DNA from: Marinomonas vulgaris
GTDB taxonomy: Bacteria > Pseudomonadota > Gammaproteobacteria > Pseudomonadales > Marinomonadaceae
Reading direction: 5' to 3'
Length of the DNA stretch: 64,000 nucleotides
Assembly: GCF_018145875.1 (NCBI RefSeq)
Contig: NZ_JAGSSV010000001.1
Span: forward strand, 424,869 to 488,868
The translations under genes were made by a program, and so were the position numbers. Shown in pieces: positions 54,056-63,928 of this stretch (position 1 is the first letter of the stretch; each line of letters opens with the position of its first letter). The notes below the pieces were generated by a model. The model made no database searches, was not told the origin of the DNA, and saw only the letters and a program-made list of their open reading frames with translations.

Positions 54056-54460
54056 ATGAAAGCATCCGATATCATGGCAAGCAATGTCATCTGTGTTGAT
54101 ATAGATGAGCGCCTACCTAAAGTAAGACAGACCATGGAAGATTACGGTATTCACCACCTCCCCGTGGTGGAAAAAGAAAAACTGGTGGGAATCATTTCAG
54201 ATCGGGATTTATTGCGAGTAATGAGCCCTTTCATCGGCAGTGTGTCTGAAACACCAAGAGATACCGATACACTCAACCGAGCGGCCCATCAAGCCATGAC
54301 ACGACAACCCATTACAGTGAATGCGGATACTTCCATAGAAGAAATTGTGGCTTGGTTCAAGCGTGTGGACATTTCTTGCCTTCCCGTGGTCGATGACGAA
54401 AAGCATGTGGTCGGTATTATATCGTGGCGCGATCTCGTCAATCATGCCACGTTTTCATAA
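54056..54460 (+). CDS. Two-CBS-domain protein
   Basis: The 134-residue product starts at the ATG at 54056, with AGGAG 6 nt upstream. It consists only of a CBS pair (MKASDIMASNVICVDIDERL, LVGIISDRDLLRVM; MTRQPITVNADTSIEEIV, HVVGIISWRDLVNH). Such Bateman modules bind adenosine nucleotides and act as sensors for partners. No partner is obvious; hslO is convergent with it 10 bp away. Confidence 0.88.
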   Translation: MKASDIMASNVICVDIDERLPKVRQTMEDYGIHHLPVVEKEKLVGIISDRDLLRVMSPFIGSVSETPRDTDTLNRAAHQAMTRQPITVNADTSIEEIVAWFKRVDISCLPVVDDEKHVVGIISWRDLVNHATFS

Positions 54461-54470
54461 CAACCAGTCT

Positions 54471-55346
54471 CTAGTGCGTTTTGGCATGATCACCAAGCAA
54501 AGCTGTCAGCTCTTCTTCGTTGAATTCATATTTTTCTGCACAGAATTGGCAATCGACTAGAATGCTGCCCTGCTCAATCAGAACCTCACGGATTCCCTCA
54601 GCGCCCAGCGACATCACTGCATCCAAGGTGCGCTGGCGTGAGCAAGAGCAGCCAAACTGCATCGGCTTAACCTCGTATAGGCGCACCTCTTCTTCATGGT
54701 ATAAACGATGTAATAATTGGGCAGTGTCTAATCCTAACAACTCTTCTTCTTTCACCGTCGAAGCAAGATGCGTTAAACGCTCCCAAGCATCTTCATCGTT
54801 TTCTTTAGCTTGCTCTGCTGGTAAGCGCTGTAAAAATAATCCGCCACATTGTGACCCGTTTGCTGCCAACCAAACACGGCTAGGCAATTGCTCAGACTGC
54901 GAAAAGTATTGCTCTAGACATTCAGCCAGGGTATCACCCACTAATTCAACAATGCCTTGGTAACGTTGACCGTCACGGGGTTGAATAGTAATGATCAAAT
55001 AGCCGCCGGCTAGCGCTTCTTTGAGAGAAATCACCTCTGGAATAGTCTGAGATTCATCCCACTGAGCAATACCACGTAAATTTTGATTCTCGTCACACTC
55101 CGTCATGAGTGTCGACAAGAAACCATAGCCCTTTGCTTGAATAGACAAAACACCATCAATTTTGACGATGTCTCTCAACAAGGCAATCGCTGCGACAAAC
55201 TCGCCAAGCAGTTTTTCCAATGGCAAAGGGTATTCTTTTCGTTTGATAATCTCTTGATACGCATCATTAAGCACTACACGCTCACCACGCACATTACTGT
55301 TATCAAAAGAGAAACGCTGTATTTCATTGAGGTTTAAAGTAGTCAC
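54471..55346 (-). CDS. hslO: Redox-regulated chaperone Hsp33
   Basis: The 291-residue product has a start that appears to be GTG at 55346, with AAGG 8 nt upstream. It is a holding chaperone switched on by oxidation. The C-terminal zinc switch is complete: FGCSCSRQRT (C-x-C) and VDCQFCAEKYEF (C-x-x-C). The N-terminal domain has RGERVVLNDAYQEIIKRKEY and LGEFVAAIALLRDIVKIDG. Length fits the family. It is convergent with the CBS gene. Confidence 0.95.
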   Translation of the reverse strand: MTTLNLNEIQRFSFDNSNVRGERVVLNDAYQEIIKRKEYPLPLEKLLGEFVAAIALLRDIVKIDGVLSIQAKGYGFLSTLMTECDENQNLRGIAQWDESQTIPEVISLKEALAGGYLIITIQPRDGQRYQGIVELVGDTLAECLEQYFSQSEQLPSRVWLAANGSQCGGLFLQRLPAEQAKENDEDAWERLTHLASTVKEEELLGLDTAQLLHRLYHEEEVRLYEVKPMQFGCSCSRQRTLDAVMSLGAEGIREVLIEQGSILVDCQFCAEKYEFNEEELTALLGDHAKTH

Positions 55347-55577
55347 AAAGCACACCTTGCTCAGGCAATCGCCTGAATAAAAAAGTTCGAATGAATATTG
55401 CGAGCATTTTACCCTCGCGTTACCGAATCATCCACTTTAAACCGTGTATAAACTGGGAATATACGTGCTTGCTATTTCGTTTATTCAAGCAGCACTCTAA
55501 AATGTTCTTCATATTATTTTTATCTTAAAGCACGTATTTTCCCTCTCATTAATAGCAATAAGAGACCCCAAGTTTTT

Positions 55578-57503
55578 ATGATCCAATTTACCGAAGTCAG
55601 TTTACAGCGCGGCACACAATTTTTACTTGAAGACGCCGACCTCACTATTTTTGAGGGTCAAAAAGTTGGCCTCATCGGTGCAAACGGCGCGGGTAAATCG
55701 TCCTTATTTGCCATGATCAAAGGAGAACTCCATGCGGATACCGGCGAAGTAGTACTGCCTGGCCAACGCCGCATTGCTTTCATGGCGCAAGAAGTGGAAG
55801 AGACACAACGCAGTGCGTTAGATTATTGTCTAGATGGCGATGACCGACTCAGACTTATTGAGCAAAATATCGCAAACGCTCAAGCCGCTGGTGACGACCA
55901 CGCCCATGCCAGCTGGCTCGGTGAATTTGAAAACGCCCACGGTTACACCGCACATTCCCGTGGAGAAACGTTACTGCAAGGTCTCGGCTTTAAAATGACC
56001 GACATGCAGCGCCCAGTGTCGGACTTCTCCGGTGGCTGGCGCATTCGCTTAAACCTCGCTAAAGCCTTGATGTGCCCCTCCGATGTATTACTTCTCGATG
56101 AGCCAACTAACCACTTGGATCTTGATGCCGTCATGTGGCTGGAAAACTGGTTGCGCCAATACCCAGGCACCTTACTGCTGATTTCCCATGACCGAGACTT
56201 CCTCGACGGTATCTGCAGCCACATTGTCCACCTGTATCAAAAACAACTGGTGCTGTACAAAGGCAACTATTCTGACTACGAGCGCCAACGCGCCGAGCAC
56301 CTTGCCCAGCAGCAAGCCAATTTTGAGAAACAACAGGAAAAACGCGCTCACTTACAGCAATACGTTGATCGATTCCGTTACAAAGCCGATAAAGCCAAAC
56401 AAGCACAAAGCCGTTTGCGCATGTTGGAAAAAATGGAAATCATTGGACCTGCGCACATAGATTCTCAATTCGAGTTTTCCATTCCAGTAGCGGAAAAAAC
56501 CTCTCAATTATTAATCAATTTATCCCAAGCAGATCTAGGCTACACATCGGAGTCTGGCGTTCGAACCGTTCAATTGGGCAACACCAACTTTGCCCTTCGC
56601 GACGGTCAACGCATTGGTTTATTAGGACCAAACGGCGCGGGTAAATCCACCCTGATCAAATCCATAGTAAACGAAATCAACATTCTCGCAGGAGAACGTA
56701 TTACCGGTGAGAACCTAAAAATTGGTTATTTTTCACAACACCAGCTCAGCGCATTGGATTTAGAAGCCTCGCCTTTACTGCACATTCAGCGACTTTCACC
56801 CAAGGTGCTAGAAAGTGATATTCGTCGTTATTTAGGCGGTTTTGGGTTTATCGGTGACGATGCCCTTCGCGCGGTGAAAGGCTTCTCCGGGGGCGAAAAA
56901 GCTCGCCTAGCGCTGTCTCTCATTTCATGGACTAAACCTAACCTGCTGGTACTTGACGAACCGACCAACCATTTAGACATCGAAATGCGTCAAGCGCTGA
57001 CCGAAGCACTGCAAGAATTTCCTGGCTCTATTTTATTGGTGTCCCATGACCGTCATTTACTTAACAGTACGGTTGATGAGTTTTACCTTGTTGCTGACCA
57101 TCAAATTCAAGCCTTTGATGGGGATTTACCCGCATACCATGCATGGCTGCAAGCAAGACAAGCCAACGCTGCACAAGTAGAAAAAGGCGAACAGCTCGGC
57201 GATAAAGTCGACAAGGTAGACCGTAAAGAAGAACGACGCAAAGCGGCCGACATGCGTGAGAAGTTGCGCCCACTGCGCAAGCAAATTGAAAAGCATGAAA
57301 AAGCCGTACAGATTGCTCAAGAACACCTAGATCGTATCTCCGATGCCATGTCAGACAGCGCCTTGTATGAAGCGGAACAAAGGGACAAACTGCAAACACT
57401 GCTGAGCGAAGAGGCGAAATGGAAAAAAGCGCAAGGAGAAAGTGAAGACGCTTGGTTTGAAGCGCAAGAAGCTCTGGAAGAAGCTGAAGCTCAACTTGGG
57501 TAA
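55578..57503 (+). CDS. yheS: ABC-F ATPase, YheS-like
   Basis: The 641-residue soluble protein has two ABC domains. The first has Walker A GANGAGKS and signature DFSGGWRIRLNLAKAL with LLLDEPTNHLDLDAVMWLE. The second has GPNGAGKS, GFSGGEKARLALSL and LLVLDEPTNHLDIEMRQAL. The linker carries RFRYKADKAKQAQSRLRMLE, and the tail is a charged coiled coil (about 540-640). It matches E. coli YheS more than Uup or EttA through its YLGGFGF and GDLPAYHAWLQ-like segments. ABC-F proteins act at the ribosome. Confidence 0.9.
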   Translation: MIQFTEVSLQRGTQFLLEDADLTIFEGQKVGLIGANGAGKSSLFAMIKGELHADTGEVVLPGQRRIAFMAQEVEETQRSALDYCLDGDDRLRLIEQNIANAQAAGDDHAHASWLGEFENAHGYTAHSRGETLLQGLGFKMTDMQRPVSDFSGGWRIRLNLAKALMCPSDVLLLDEPTNHLDLDAVMWLENWLRQYPGTLLLISHDRDFLDGICSHIVHLYQKQLVLYKGNYSDYERQRAEHLAQQQANFEKQQEKRAHLQQYVDRFRYKADKAKQAQSRLRMLEKMEIIGPAHIDSQFEFSIPVAEKTSQLLINLSQADLGYTSESGVRTVQLGNTNFALRDGQRIGLLGPNGAGKSTLIKSIVNEINILAGERITGENLKIGYFSQHQLSALDLEASPLLHIQRLSPKVLESDIRRYLGGFGFIGDDALRAVKGFSGGEKARLALSLISWTKPNLLVLDEPTNHLDIEMRQALTEALQEFPGSILLVSHDRHLLNSTVDEFYLVADHQIQAFDGDLPAYHAWLQARQANAAQVEKGEQLGDKVDKVDRKEERRKAADMREKLRPLRKQIEKHEKAVQIAQEHLDRISDAMSDSALYEAEQRDKLQTLLSEEAKWKKAQGESEDAWFEAQEALEEAEAQLG

Positions 57504-57562
57504 CCGTGAGAAAATCGTAAAGATTGGCCGGGCACAAAGCTTTTATCCCTAGCCTGTCTTAA

Positions 57563-58606
<1,044 letters not shown>

Positions 58607-58732
58607 CAGGCTGAATCGGTGACCATCAGGCCAAGTTGGTGTAATTTGTCATAAAAGAGTCATGTCATTGTGGGTCGAAAAACAACAATGCGAACAACAC
58701 TACATAATGGTATTTAAAGAGAACAAGATCAC

Positions 58733-60952
58733 ATGTCTGAACAGCCAGTGAACGAAAAAGATAAAAAAGAGCCCGCTTTGAGCCCATCGTTAATGCTGGA
58801 CTCCGAGTTGGTCTTAGAGCCTATTCCAGAACAACCGCAAGATCCTAATAAGATCGCCATTGAAGAGCGCCTACCGGAAGAAATTGACCTGGCTGACCCA
58901 GAGCTTTACTTCAACCGAGAGCTCAGCCACCTTCAATTTAACGCGCGTGTTTTGGAACAAGCCATGGACGAAAACCACCCTATTTTGAATAGATTGATGT
59001 TTTTGTGCATTTTTAGCTCTAACATGGATGAGTTTTTTGAAATTCGTGTCGCTGGCCTTAAAAGTCAGCTTGAGTACAGTCGTGAGAAAAATGGCCCTGA
59101 TGGCATGCACCCGAAAAAGGTGCTTAGCTATATCAGTGAGCAGGCGCACAAGCTTGTACGTCGCCAGTATCGAATCCTGAATGATATTATTTTTCCTAAA
59201 TTAGCCAACGAAAATGTCAAATTTATTCGCCGAACTGTTTGGAACGACAAACAAGCTGCGTGGGTAAAGCGCTATTTTAGAGACAATGTGCTGCCAATTA
59301 TCAGCCCTATTGGTCTCGATCCCGCGCATCCCTTTCCTCGTTTGGCCAATAAAACATTTAACTTCGTGGTCGAACTGGAAGGCAGAGACGCTTTCGGTCG
59401 AGAAAATGGACTCGCTATCGTACCAGCGCCCAGCTCATTGCCTCGTCTGGTGAAAATGCCGGATGAAGTCTGCGATGGTGGCGACAACTTGGTATTTTTA
59501 TCATCCATTATTCATGCCCACGCCGACCAGCTATTCCCTGGCATGATCGTTAAAGGCTGTTTCCAATTTCGTCTTACCCGAAATGCTGATCTGGAAGTCG
59601 ATTCCGATGACATAGGGGTCGATTTGGCTGGCGCATTACGTACAGAACTACAAAGCCGGCATTATGGTAGCTCAGTTAGATTAGAAATTGCCGAAAACTG
59701 CCCCTCACATATTGTCGATTCCTTGTTAAAACAGTTCGATTTAGAACAACAAGACCTCTATCGCATTGACGGTCCAGTTAACCTTAGTCGATTAATGGCA
59801 GTACTGGAGCTTGTCGATCGACCCGACCTAATGTATCCGCCCTTTTCACCGGGATTACCACGTAAACTGGCCAGCTCAGGTGGTTTGTTCGAAGCCATTC
59901 GTCAACGGGATTACTTGCTCATGCACCCGTTTGAAAGCTTTTCCCCTGTTATCGACCTACTTAGCGAAGCGGCCAAAGATCCACATGTTGTGGCCATTCG
60001 ACAGACACTGTATCGTACTGGCTCTCGCTCCCCCATCGCCAATGCCTTGGTAGAAGCCGCCCGAAACGGCAAAGAAGTAACCGTCGTGATCGAACTGCGT
60101 GCACGCTTTGATGAAGCAGAAAACCTTGCCTTAGCAAGCCGTTTACAAGACGCTGGTGCCATCGTTGTTTATGGCGTTGTGCGTCATAAAACACACGCAA
60201 AAATGATCCTTATTGTGCGTCGTGAAGGCGCCGACCTGACTCGCTACGTGCATTTGGGCACAGGGAATTATCACGCTGGCAACGCTCGTCTTTACACCGA
60301 TTACAGCTTTATGACTTGCGATAAAGAAATTGGCGACGACGTGCACCGTGTTTTCCAGCAGCTTACCGGTATGAGCAAAGAGCTCAAGGTGAAAAAGTTG
60401 CTGCATGCCCCTTTTACACTTCGTGATCGATTACTCGAGATGATCAACCGTGAAGCGGAAAACGCCCTCAAAGGCGAGCCGTCGCGCATCATCATCAAAG
60501 TCAACTCGTTAACAGAGCAACGCTTGGTTCAGTCTTTGTACAAAGCATCCCAAGCGGGGGTCAAAATTGACCTTATTGTAAGAGGAATCTGTACCTTACG
60601 ACCTGGCATCAAAGGAATTTCGTCGAACATTCGTGTCCGTAGTGTTATTGGCCGCTTCTTAGAACACACCCGTGTGTACTACTTCTTTAATAATCGTAAC
60701 CCGCAAGTGTACTTATCTAGCGCCGACGGTATGGATCGAAACCTCAACAACCGTATTGAAGTGGCCTTCCCGCTACAAGACTACAAACAGACACGTCGAG
60801 TGAAGAAAGAGCTGGAATATTACTTAACCGATAATACACAAAGCTGGATTTTACAAAGTGACGGATCTTACCAACTGTCTAAACCCAGAAAAGGCGACTA
60901 CCGAAGTGCTCAACGTGCTTTATTGAGTGAATTGGCTGACAACACCCGCTAA
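58733..60952 (+). CDS. ppk: Polyphosphate kinase 1
   Basis: The 739-residue enzyme makes polyphosphate from ATP reversibly. After an acidic extension of about 55 residues, the core begins LYFNRELSHLQFNARVLEQA. Catalytic histidines sit in GVVRHKTHAKMILIVRR and IGRFLEHTRVYYFFNN, with IALRARFDEAENL-like ELRARFDEAENLALASRL between. The N-terminal extension is longer than in E. coli Ppk. Together with ppx at 47510 it sets polyphosphate levels. Confidence 0.96.
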   Translation: MSEQPVNEKDKKEPALSPSLMLDSELVLEPIPEQPQDPNKIAIEERLPEEIDLADPELYFNRELSHLQFNARVLEQAMDENHPILNRLMFLCIFSSNMDEFFEIRVAGLKSQLEYSREKNGPDGMHPKKVLSYISEQAHKLVRRQYRILNDIIFPKLANENVKFIRRTVWNDKQAAWVKRYFRDNVLPIISPIGLDPAHPFPRLANKTFNFVVELEGRDAFGRENGLAIVPAPSSLPRLVKMPDEVCDGGDNLVFLSSIIHAHADQLFPGMIVKGCFQFRLTRNADLEVDSDDIGVDLAGALRTELQSRHYGSSVRLEIAENCPSHIVDSLLKQFDLEQQDLYRIDGPVNLSRLMAVLELVDRPDLMYPPFSPGLPRKLASSGGLFEAIRQRDYLLMHPFESFSPVIDLLSEAAKDPHVVAIRQTLYRTGSRSPIANALVEAARNGKEVTVVIELRARFDEAENLALASRLQDAGAIVVYGVVRHKTHAKMILIVRREGADLTRYVHLGTGNYHAGNARLYTDYSFMTCDKEIGDDVHRVFQQLTGMSKELKVKKLLHAPFTLRDRLLEMINREAENALKGEPSRIIIKVNSLTEQRLVQSLYKASQAGVKIDLIVRGICTLRPGIKGISSNIRVRSVIGRFLEHTRVYYFFNNRNPQVYLSSADGMDRNLNNRIEVAFPLQDYKQTRRVKKELEYYLTDNTQSWILQSDGSYQLSKPRKGDYRSAQRALLSELADNTR

Positions 60953-60970
60953 TCACCTTGTTCGCCTAGC

Positions 60971-61015
60971 AAAAAATAAGAGCCAGTATGATGCATACTG
61001 GCTCTTATTTATTTT
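60971..61015. terminator. Bidirectional terminator between ppk and trpG
   Basis: A 16-bp perfect stem (arms 60974-60989 and 60995-61010, core AAGAGCCAGTAT) with a 5-nt loop is flanked by A- and T-rich runs on both sides. It serves the convergent ppk and trp transcripts. Confidence 0.93.
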
Positions 61016-61036
61016 TACTGCTCTGCCTTTACCGCA

Positions 61037-61699
61037 TTACATCTGAAACAAAAAGTTCTTAATCAGATCCTTACCGCCTTCTGTCGCAAAAGATTCAGGA
61101 TGAAACTGAATCCCTTGGATAGGGTAGTCTTTATGGCGCACTCCCATTAACTCAAAGTCGCCACCTTGGTGAATGGTCGAAATGTCGCTAAAATCGATTT
61201 CTTTTAAATCACCAACCGACGCTGTGACTTCTAGCACATCGGGAAAACTTTCTGCTTCAGCAATCAAAGAGTGATAACGCATCACTTCCAACTGATCCGG
61301 AATATCGTGGAAGATACCCTGGCCGTTGTGCGTAATAGGACTGGTTTTACCATGCATGGGCAACGACGCTTTCACAACTTTACCGCCGAAGACGTGGCAA
61401 ATCCCCTGCATCCCTAAGCAAACACCCATTAATGGAATCGTCTTGCCAAACTCTAAAATAACGTCAGCACACACACCAAAGTAAGCCTTATCCTCTGGTG
61501 AACCAGGTCCAGGCGAAATGATGATCCTATCTGGTGACGCAATACGAATATCTTCCAACGTGACTTCATCATTACGCTTTACAATGACTTCAAACGCCTG
61601 CAGTCGACCGTGACTTTTCTCTGTCTCCAATACTTCACCAATAAACTGATACAGGTTATAAGTAAAAGAATCGTAGTTATCGATAATGTACACTTTCAT
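61037..61699 (-). CDS. trpG: Anthranilate synthase component II (glutamine amidotransferase)
   Basis: This 220-residue class I amidotransferase supplies ammonia to TrpE. It has IIDNYDSFTYNLYQFIG, ISPGPGSPEDK, nucleophile Cys in MGVCLGMQGICHVFGG, and the His-Glu of the triad in GIQFHPESFATEGG. AAGGA lies about 7 nt before the ATG. It follows trpE by 22 nt. It could also serve p-aminobenzoate synthesis as PabA, as in some bacteria, but the trpR-trpE neighbours favour tryptophan. Confidence 0.9.
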   Translation of the reverse strand: MKVYIIDNYDSFTYNLYQFIGEVLETEKSHGRLQAFEVIVKRNDEVTLEDIRIASPDRIIISPGPGSPEDKAYFGVCADVILEFGKTIPLMGVCLGMQGICHVFGGKVVKASLPMHGKTSPITHNGQGIFHDIPDQLEVMRYHSLIAEAESFPDVLEVTASVGDLKEIDFSDISTIHQGGDFELMGVRHKDYPIQGIQFHPESFATEGGKDLIKNFLFQM

Positions 61700-61721
61700 G
61701 TTCTTTTCCTTGTCCCTTATC

Positions 61722-63131
61722 TTAAGCTTTATCAGGGGCGAAGCTGTCTAAAACGCGCTTAGTGCCAGCAAACTTGCGCTGGATCTCCTCGTATTCGTCT
61801 TCCGCATTTGAGTCGTATACGTTACCTCCACAGGTTTGCACGTACGCTTTATTACCTTTTGCAAAGACGGTACGAATCGGAATCGCAAACATACAATCAC
61901 CATTAAACGAAAACTGCCCCACAGCGCCACCATAAGGTCCACGCCCGTCATTTTCTAAATCATCGATGATCTTCATCGCTTCAATCTTCGGTGCACCCGT
62001 TAAAGTACCAGCCGGAAAGTTGCTCGCTAATGCAGAGAACATGTCATGCTCTTCCGCCATAATGCCAACAATTTCGCTGGATATGTGTTGCACGTGGCTA
62101 AAGCGTTTAATGTCCATCAGGCTTCGCACCTTTACCGTACCAAATCGCGCAACACGACCGATATCGTTACGGTGAAGGTCTACTATCATATTGTGTTCAG
62201 CGATCTCTTTCGGGTCATTTAACAAGGCACGAGCAAATGCGGTGTCTTCCGTGGCGTCTTTACCGCGCTTAGCCGTACCTGCCAAAGGAAAGGTTTCCAT
62301 CTCGCCCTGACGCACTCGGAACAACAATTCAGGGCTTGCGCCAATGACTTTTTGCTCACCAAATTTAATGTAATACATTTGTGGTGACGGGTTCACTTCT
62401 CGTAACTGTTCATACAAGTTAATGGTGTCGCCTTCCATATCGAACCACTTCTTAAAGCCGACTTCACACTGAAAAACTTTACCGTCAATAATATCCTGCT
62501 TAACCTTAGCGACCGCATCAGCATGATCCGACTTACTCATGGACTCCCCGACAGGTGTCACGGTGAAAGGACCATTAACTGGCGTTTCGCACGCCATAAT
62601 TTCATTTACAAGTGCAAGGCGGCTTCCTTCGCTGTTTTCATCATCATAGAAAAAGTAAAACACTTCGCCTGTCATCTTGTCGAAAACAAGGCCATCTTTG
62701 TACAAACCAAAGCGGAAGGCATCGAACATTTCGCTGGACTGTAAATCCAACGACGGTTCGAAATAATTCATACTGTCGTAACCGATATAACCCGTTAAAC
62801 CACCCGAAAAGCTACGCGATAGTATATTTTGTGGCACCATATCTCGTAGTAAATAATACGGATTGTCTGATTCATACGACTCAATACGGCCATCACGTTC
62901 TTCAATAAACAGCTGCTTTCCCTCTGCCCAAATTAGCTTTTCAGGGTCAAAACCTATTATCGAATGGCGAGAGATAAAACTTTCTTCGCCCAAAGATTCC
63001 AACATAAAGCAGTTATCAAAACGCTTTTCAATTTTTTTAAATAAATCAAAAAAATCACAATCGGCTCCAATGGTCACGTATTTGGGCTTTCTCGGTAGCG
63101 TAATACGCTCCGGCTTTTTATAATTGCTCAT
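61722..63131 (-). CDS. trpE: Anthranilate synthase component I
   Basis: The 469-residue chorismate-binding enzyme makes anthranilate. The N-terminal half contains CFMLESLGEESFISRHSIIG, which fits the LLESx10S feedback-binding element, so inhibition by tryptophan is expected. The catalytic half has FPLAGTAKRGKDATEDTAFA, HNMIVDLHRNDIGRVARFG and FPAGTLTGAPKIEAMKIIDD. It is shorter than most TrpE proteins (about 490-520). Its ATG overlaps the trpR stop in ATGA, so translation is coupled. Confidence 0.92.
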   Translation of the reverse strand: MSNYKKPERITLPRKPKYVTIGADCDFFDLFKKIEKRFDNCFMLESLGEESFISRHSIIGFDPEKLIWAEGKQLFIEERDGRIESYESDNPYYLLRDMVPQNILSRSFSGGLTGYIGYDSMNYFEPSLDLQSSEMFDAFRFGLYKDGLVFDKMTGEVFYFFYDDENSEGSRLALVNEIMACETPVNGPFTVTPVGESMSKSDHADAVAKVKQDIIDGKVFQCEVGFKKWFDMEGDTINLYEQLREVNPSPQMYYIKFGEQKVIGASPELLFRVRQGEMETFPLAGTAKRGKDATEDTAFARALLNDPKEIAEHNMIVDLHRNDIGRVARFGTVKVRSLMDIKRFSHVQHISSEIVGIMAEEHDMFSALASNFPAGTLTGAPKIEAMKIIDDLENDGRGPYGGAVGQFSFNGDCMFAIPIRTVFAKGNKAYVQTCGGNVYDSNAEDEYEEIQRKFAGTKRVLDSFAPDKA

Positions 63132-63358
63132 ATTTCTTTTAATTCCTTTAATGCTCGGGAACCACGAGTTACCGTAGCTATCCCCACCCCTAACTGTTTA
63201 GCAATATCCCGCTGCGGAATACCTTGCTCTAACAAGGACAAAATTTGTAACCTGCGCTGCATTTCACTAATCTCATTGGGTGTCAACAACGCTTTAAGAC
63301 GCTTTTCCAACACCATAGTATCGCTGGAAGTTGTTAGAAACTGGACTAGATCTTTCAT
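63128..63358 (-). CDS. trpR: Trp operon repressor TrpR
   Basis: The 76-residue product starts at the ATG at 63358 (MKDLVQFLTTSSD); a start 11 codons upstream is in frame but would cover the operator. Conserved TrpR segments are LLTPNEISEMQRRLQILSLL and the helix-turn-helix QRDIAKQLGVGIATVTRGSR. TrpR with bound tryptophan represses trp genes. The protein is shorter than E. coli TrpR (108), lacking part of the N-terminal arm. It heads a trpR-trpE-trpG operon and overlaps trpE by 4 nt. Confidence 0.9.
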   Translation of the reverse strand: MKDLVQFLTTSSDTMVLEKRLKALLTPNEISEMQRRLQILSLLEQGIPQRDIAKQLGVGIATVTRGSRALKELKEI

Positions 63359-63391
63359 ATGCTTGTCTATTAAAAATAGCCTTGTATTCAC

Positions 63392-63401
63392 GTACTAGTA
63401 C
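63392..63401. promoter_or_regulatory. Candidate TrpR operator core upstream of trpR
   Basis: The palindrome GTACTAGTAC, centred on CTAG, lies 34-43 bp before the trpR start, beside a weak -10 (TATTGT on the minus strand). TrpR operators contain GTACT and ACTAG/AGTAC half-sites, but normally two CTAG blocks 8 bp apart; only one is present here, so the match is partial. Confidence 0.4.
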
Positions 63402-63494
63402 AATATAGAAATCATCATTATCAATCAAGTATAGATATACATTTTGGATGATTTGATTCATATAAAATTGACTAAAAAGAAAGGGGGAATAACT

Positions 63495-63842
63495 CAATGA
63501 CACCGACATATCAAAGAGCATTAAAGCACTCTTGTTCTGCTATTGACTAGCGCCAGCCTCATTCCTCAAGGTCATATGAGACAACCACTGCCGAGCTTCT
63601 TGTAATGTCATTTACTTGCGCCTGTCTCGTCCCTCGACGCGTCAGCATAAATGACAAACAAGAAGCCCTTTGTTACTCAGTCAGTGACGCTGACCCGTCA
63701 AAACCAACCAATACGCCTCTTACTCTACAGTGACGCCGACGCATCAATCAGGCTAAAACAGCTAAATACTTCAGTAAAATGTCCTGTTCTGTCTATGCGC
63801 AGACGCGTCGAGGCACGAGACAGGCGCTAGTCAATGGCAGAG
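63495..63842. repeat. Nested inverted and direct repeats between trpR and the rRNA operon
   Basis: Three inverted pairs: A 63535-63554 with 63823-63842 (core TTGACTAGCGCC/GGCGCTAGTCAA); B 63618-63643 with 63802-63827 (25 of 26 complementary, core CCTCGACGCGTC); C 63595-63614 with 63648-63666 (core GCTTCTTG/CAAGAAGC), which brackets the left B arm. Three direct copies of a 20-mer of type TGACGCYGACGCATCAA lie at 63495, 63682 and 63728. No ORF is present. On the right, arms B and A abut; on the left they are separated by 63 bp with GCGCC on both sides, as if a segment was inserted. Confidence 0.85.
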
Positions 63843-63880
63843 CACGAGGCGAGTTACCTGCATAGGATTATTTCAGACAT

Positions 63881-63917
63881 AAAAAAACCCCACACAGCGT
63901 TGGCTATGTGGGGCTTC
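63881..63917 (-). terminator. Terminator of the rRNA operon
   Basis: On the minus strand CCCCACATAGC pairs with GCTGTGTGGGG around CAAC (one G-U pair), followed by seven T residues. It lies just after the 5S 3' end. Confidence 0.92.
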
Positions 63918-63928
63918 TAGTGTTTAAA

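Noticed and set aside
57061..57537. 158-codon open frame on the - strand opposite the end of yheS
   Set aside because: Antisense to the coiled-coil tail of yheS; Leu/Cys/Arg-rich composition arises from the complementary codons.
63495..63842. CRISPR array
   Set aside because: The direct copies are only three, imperfect and irregularly spaced (167 and 26 bp between copies), with inverted arms between them and no cas genes nearby.
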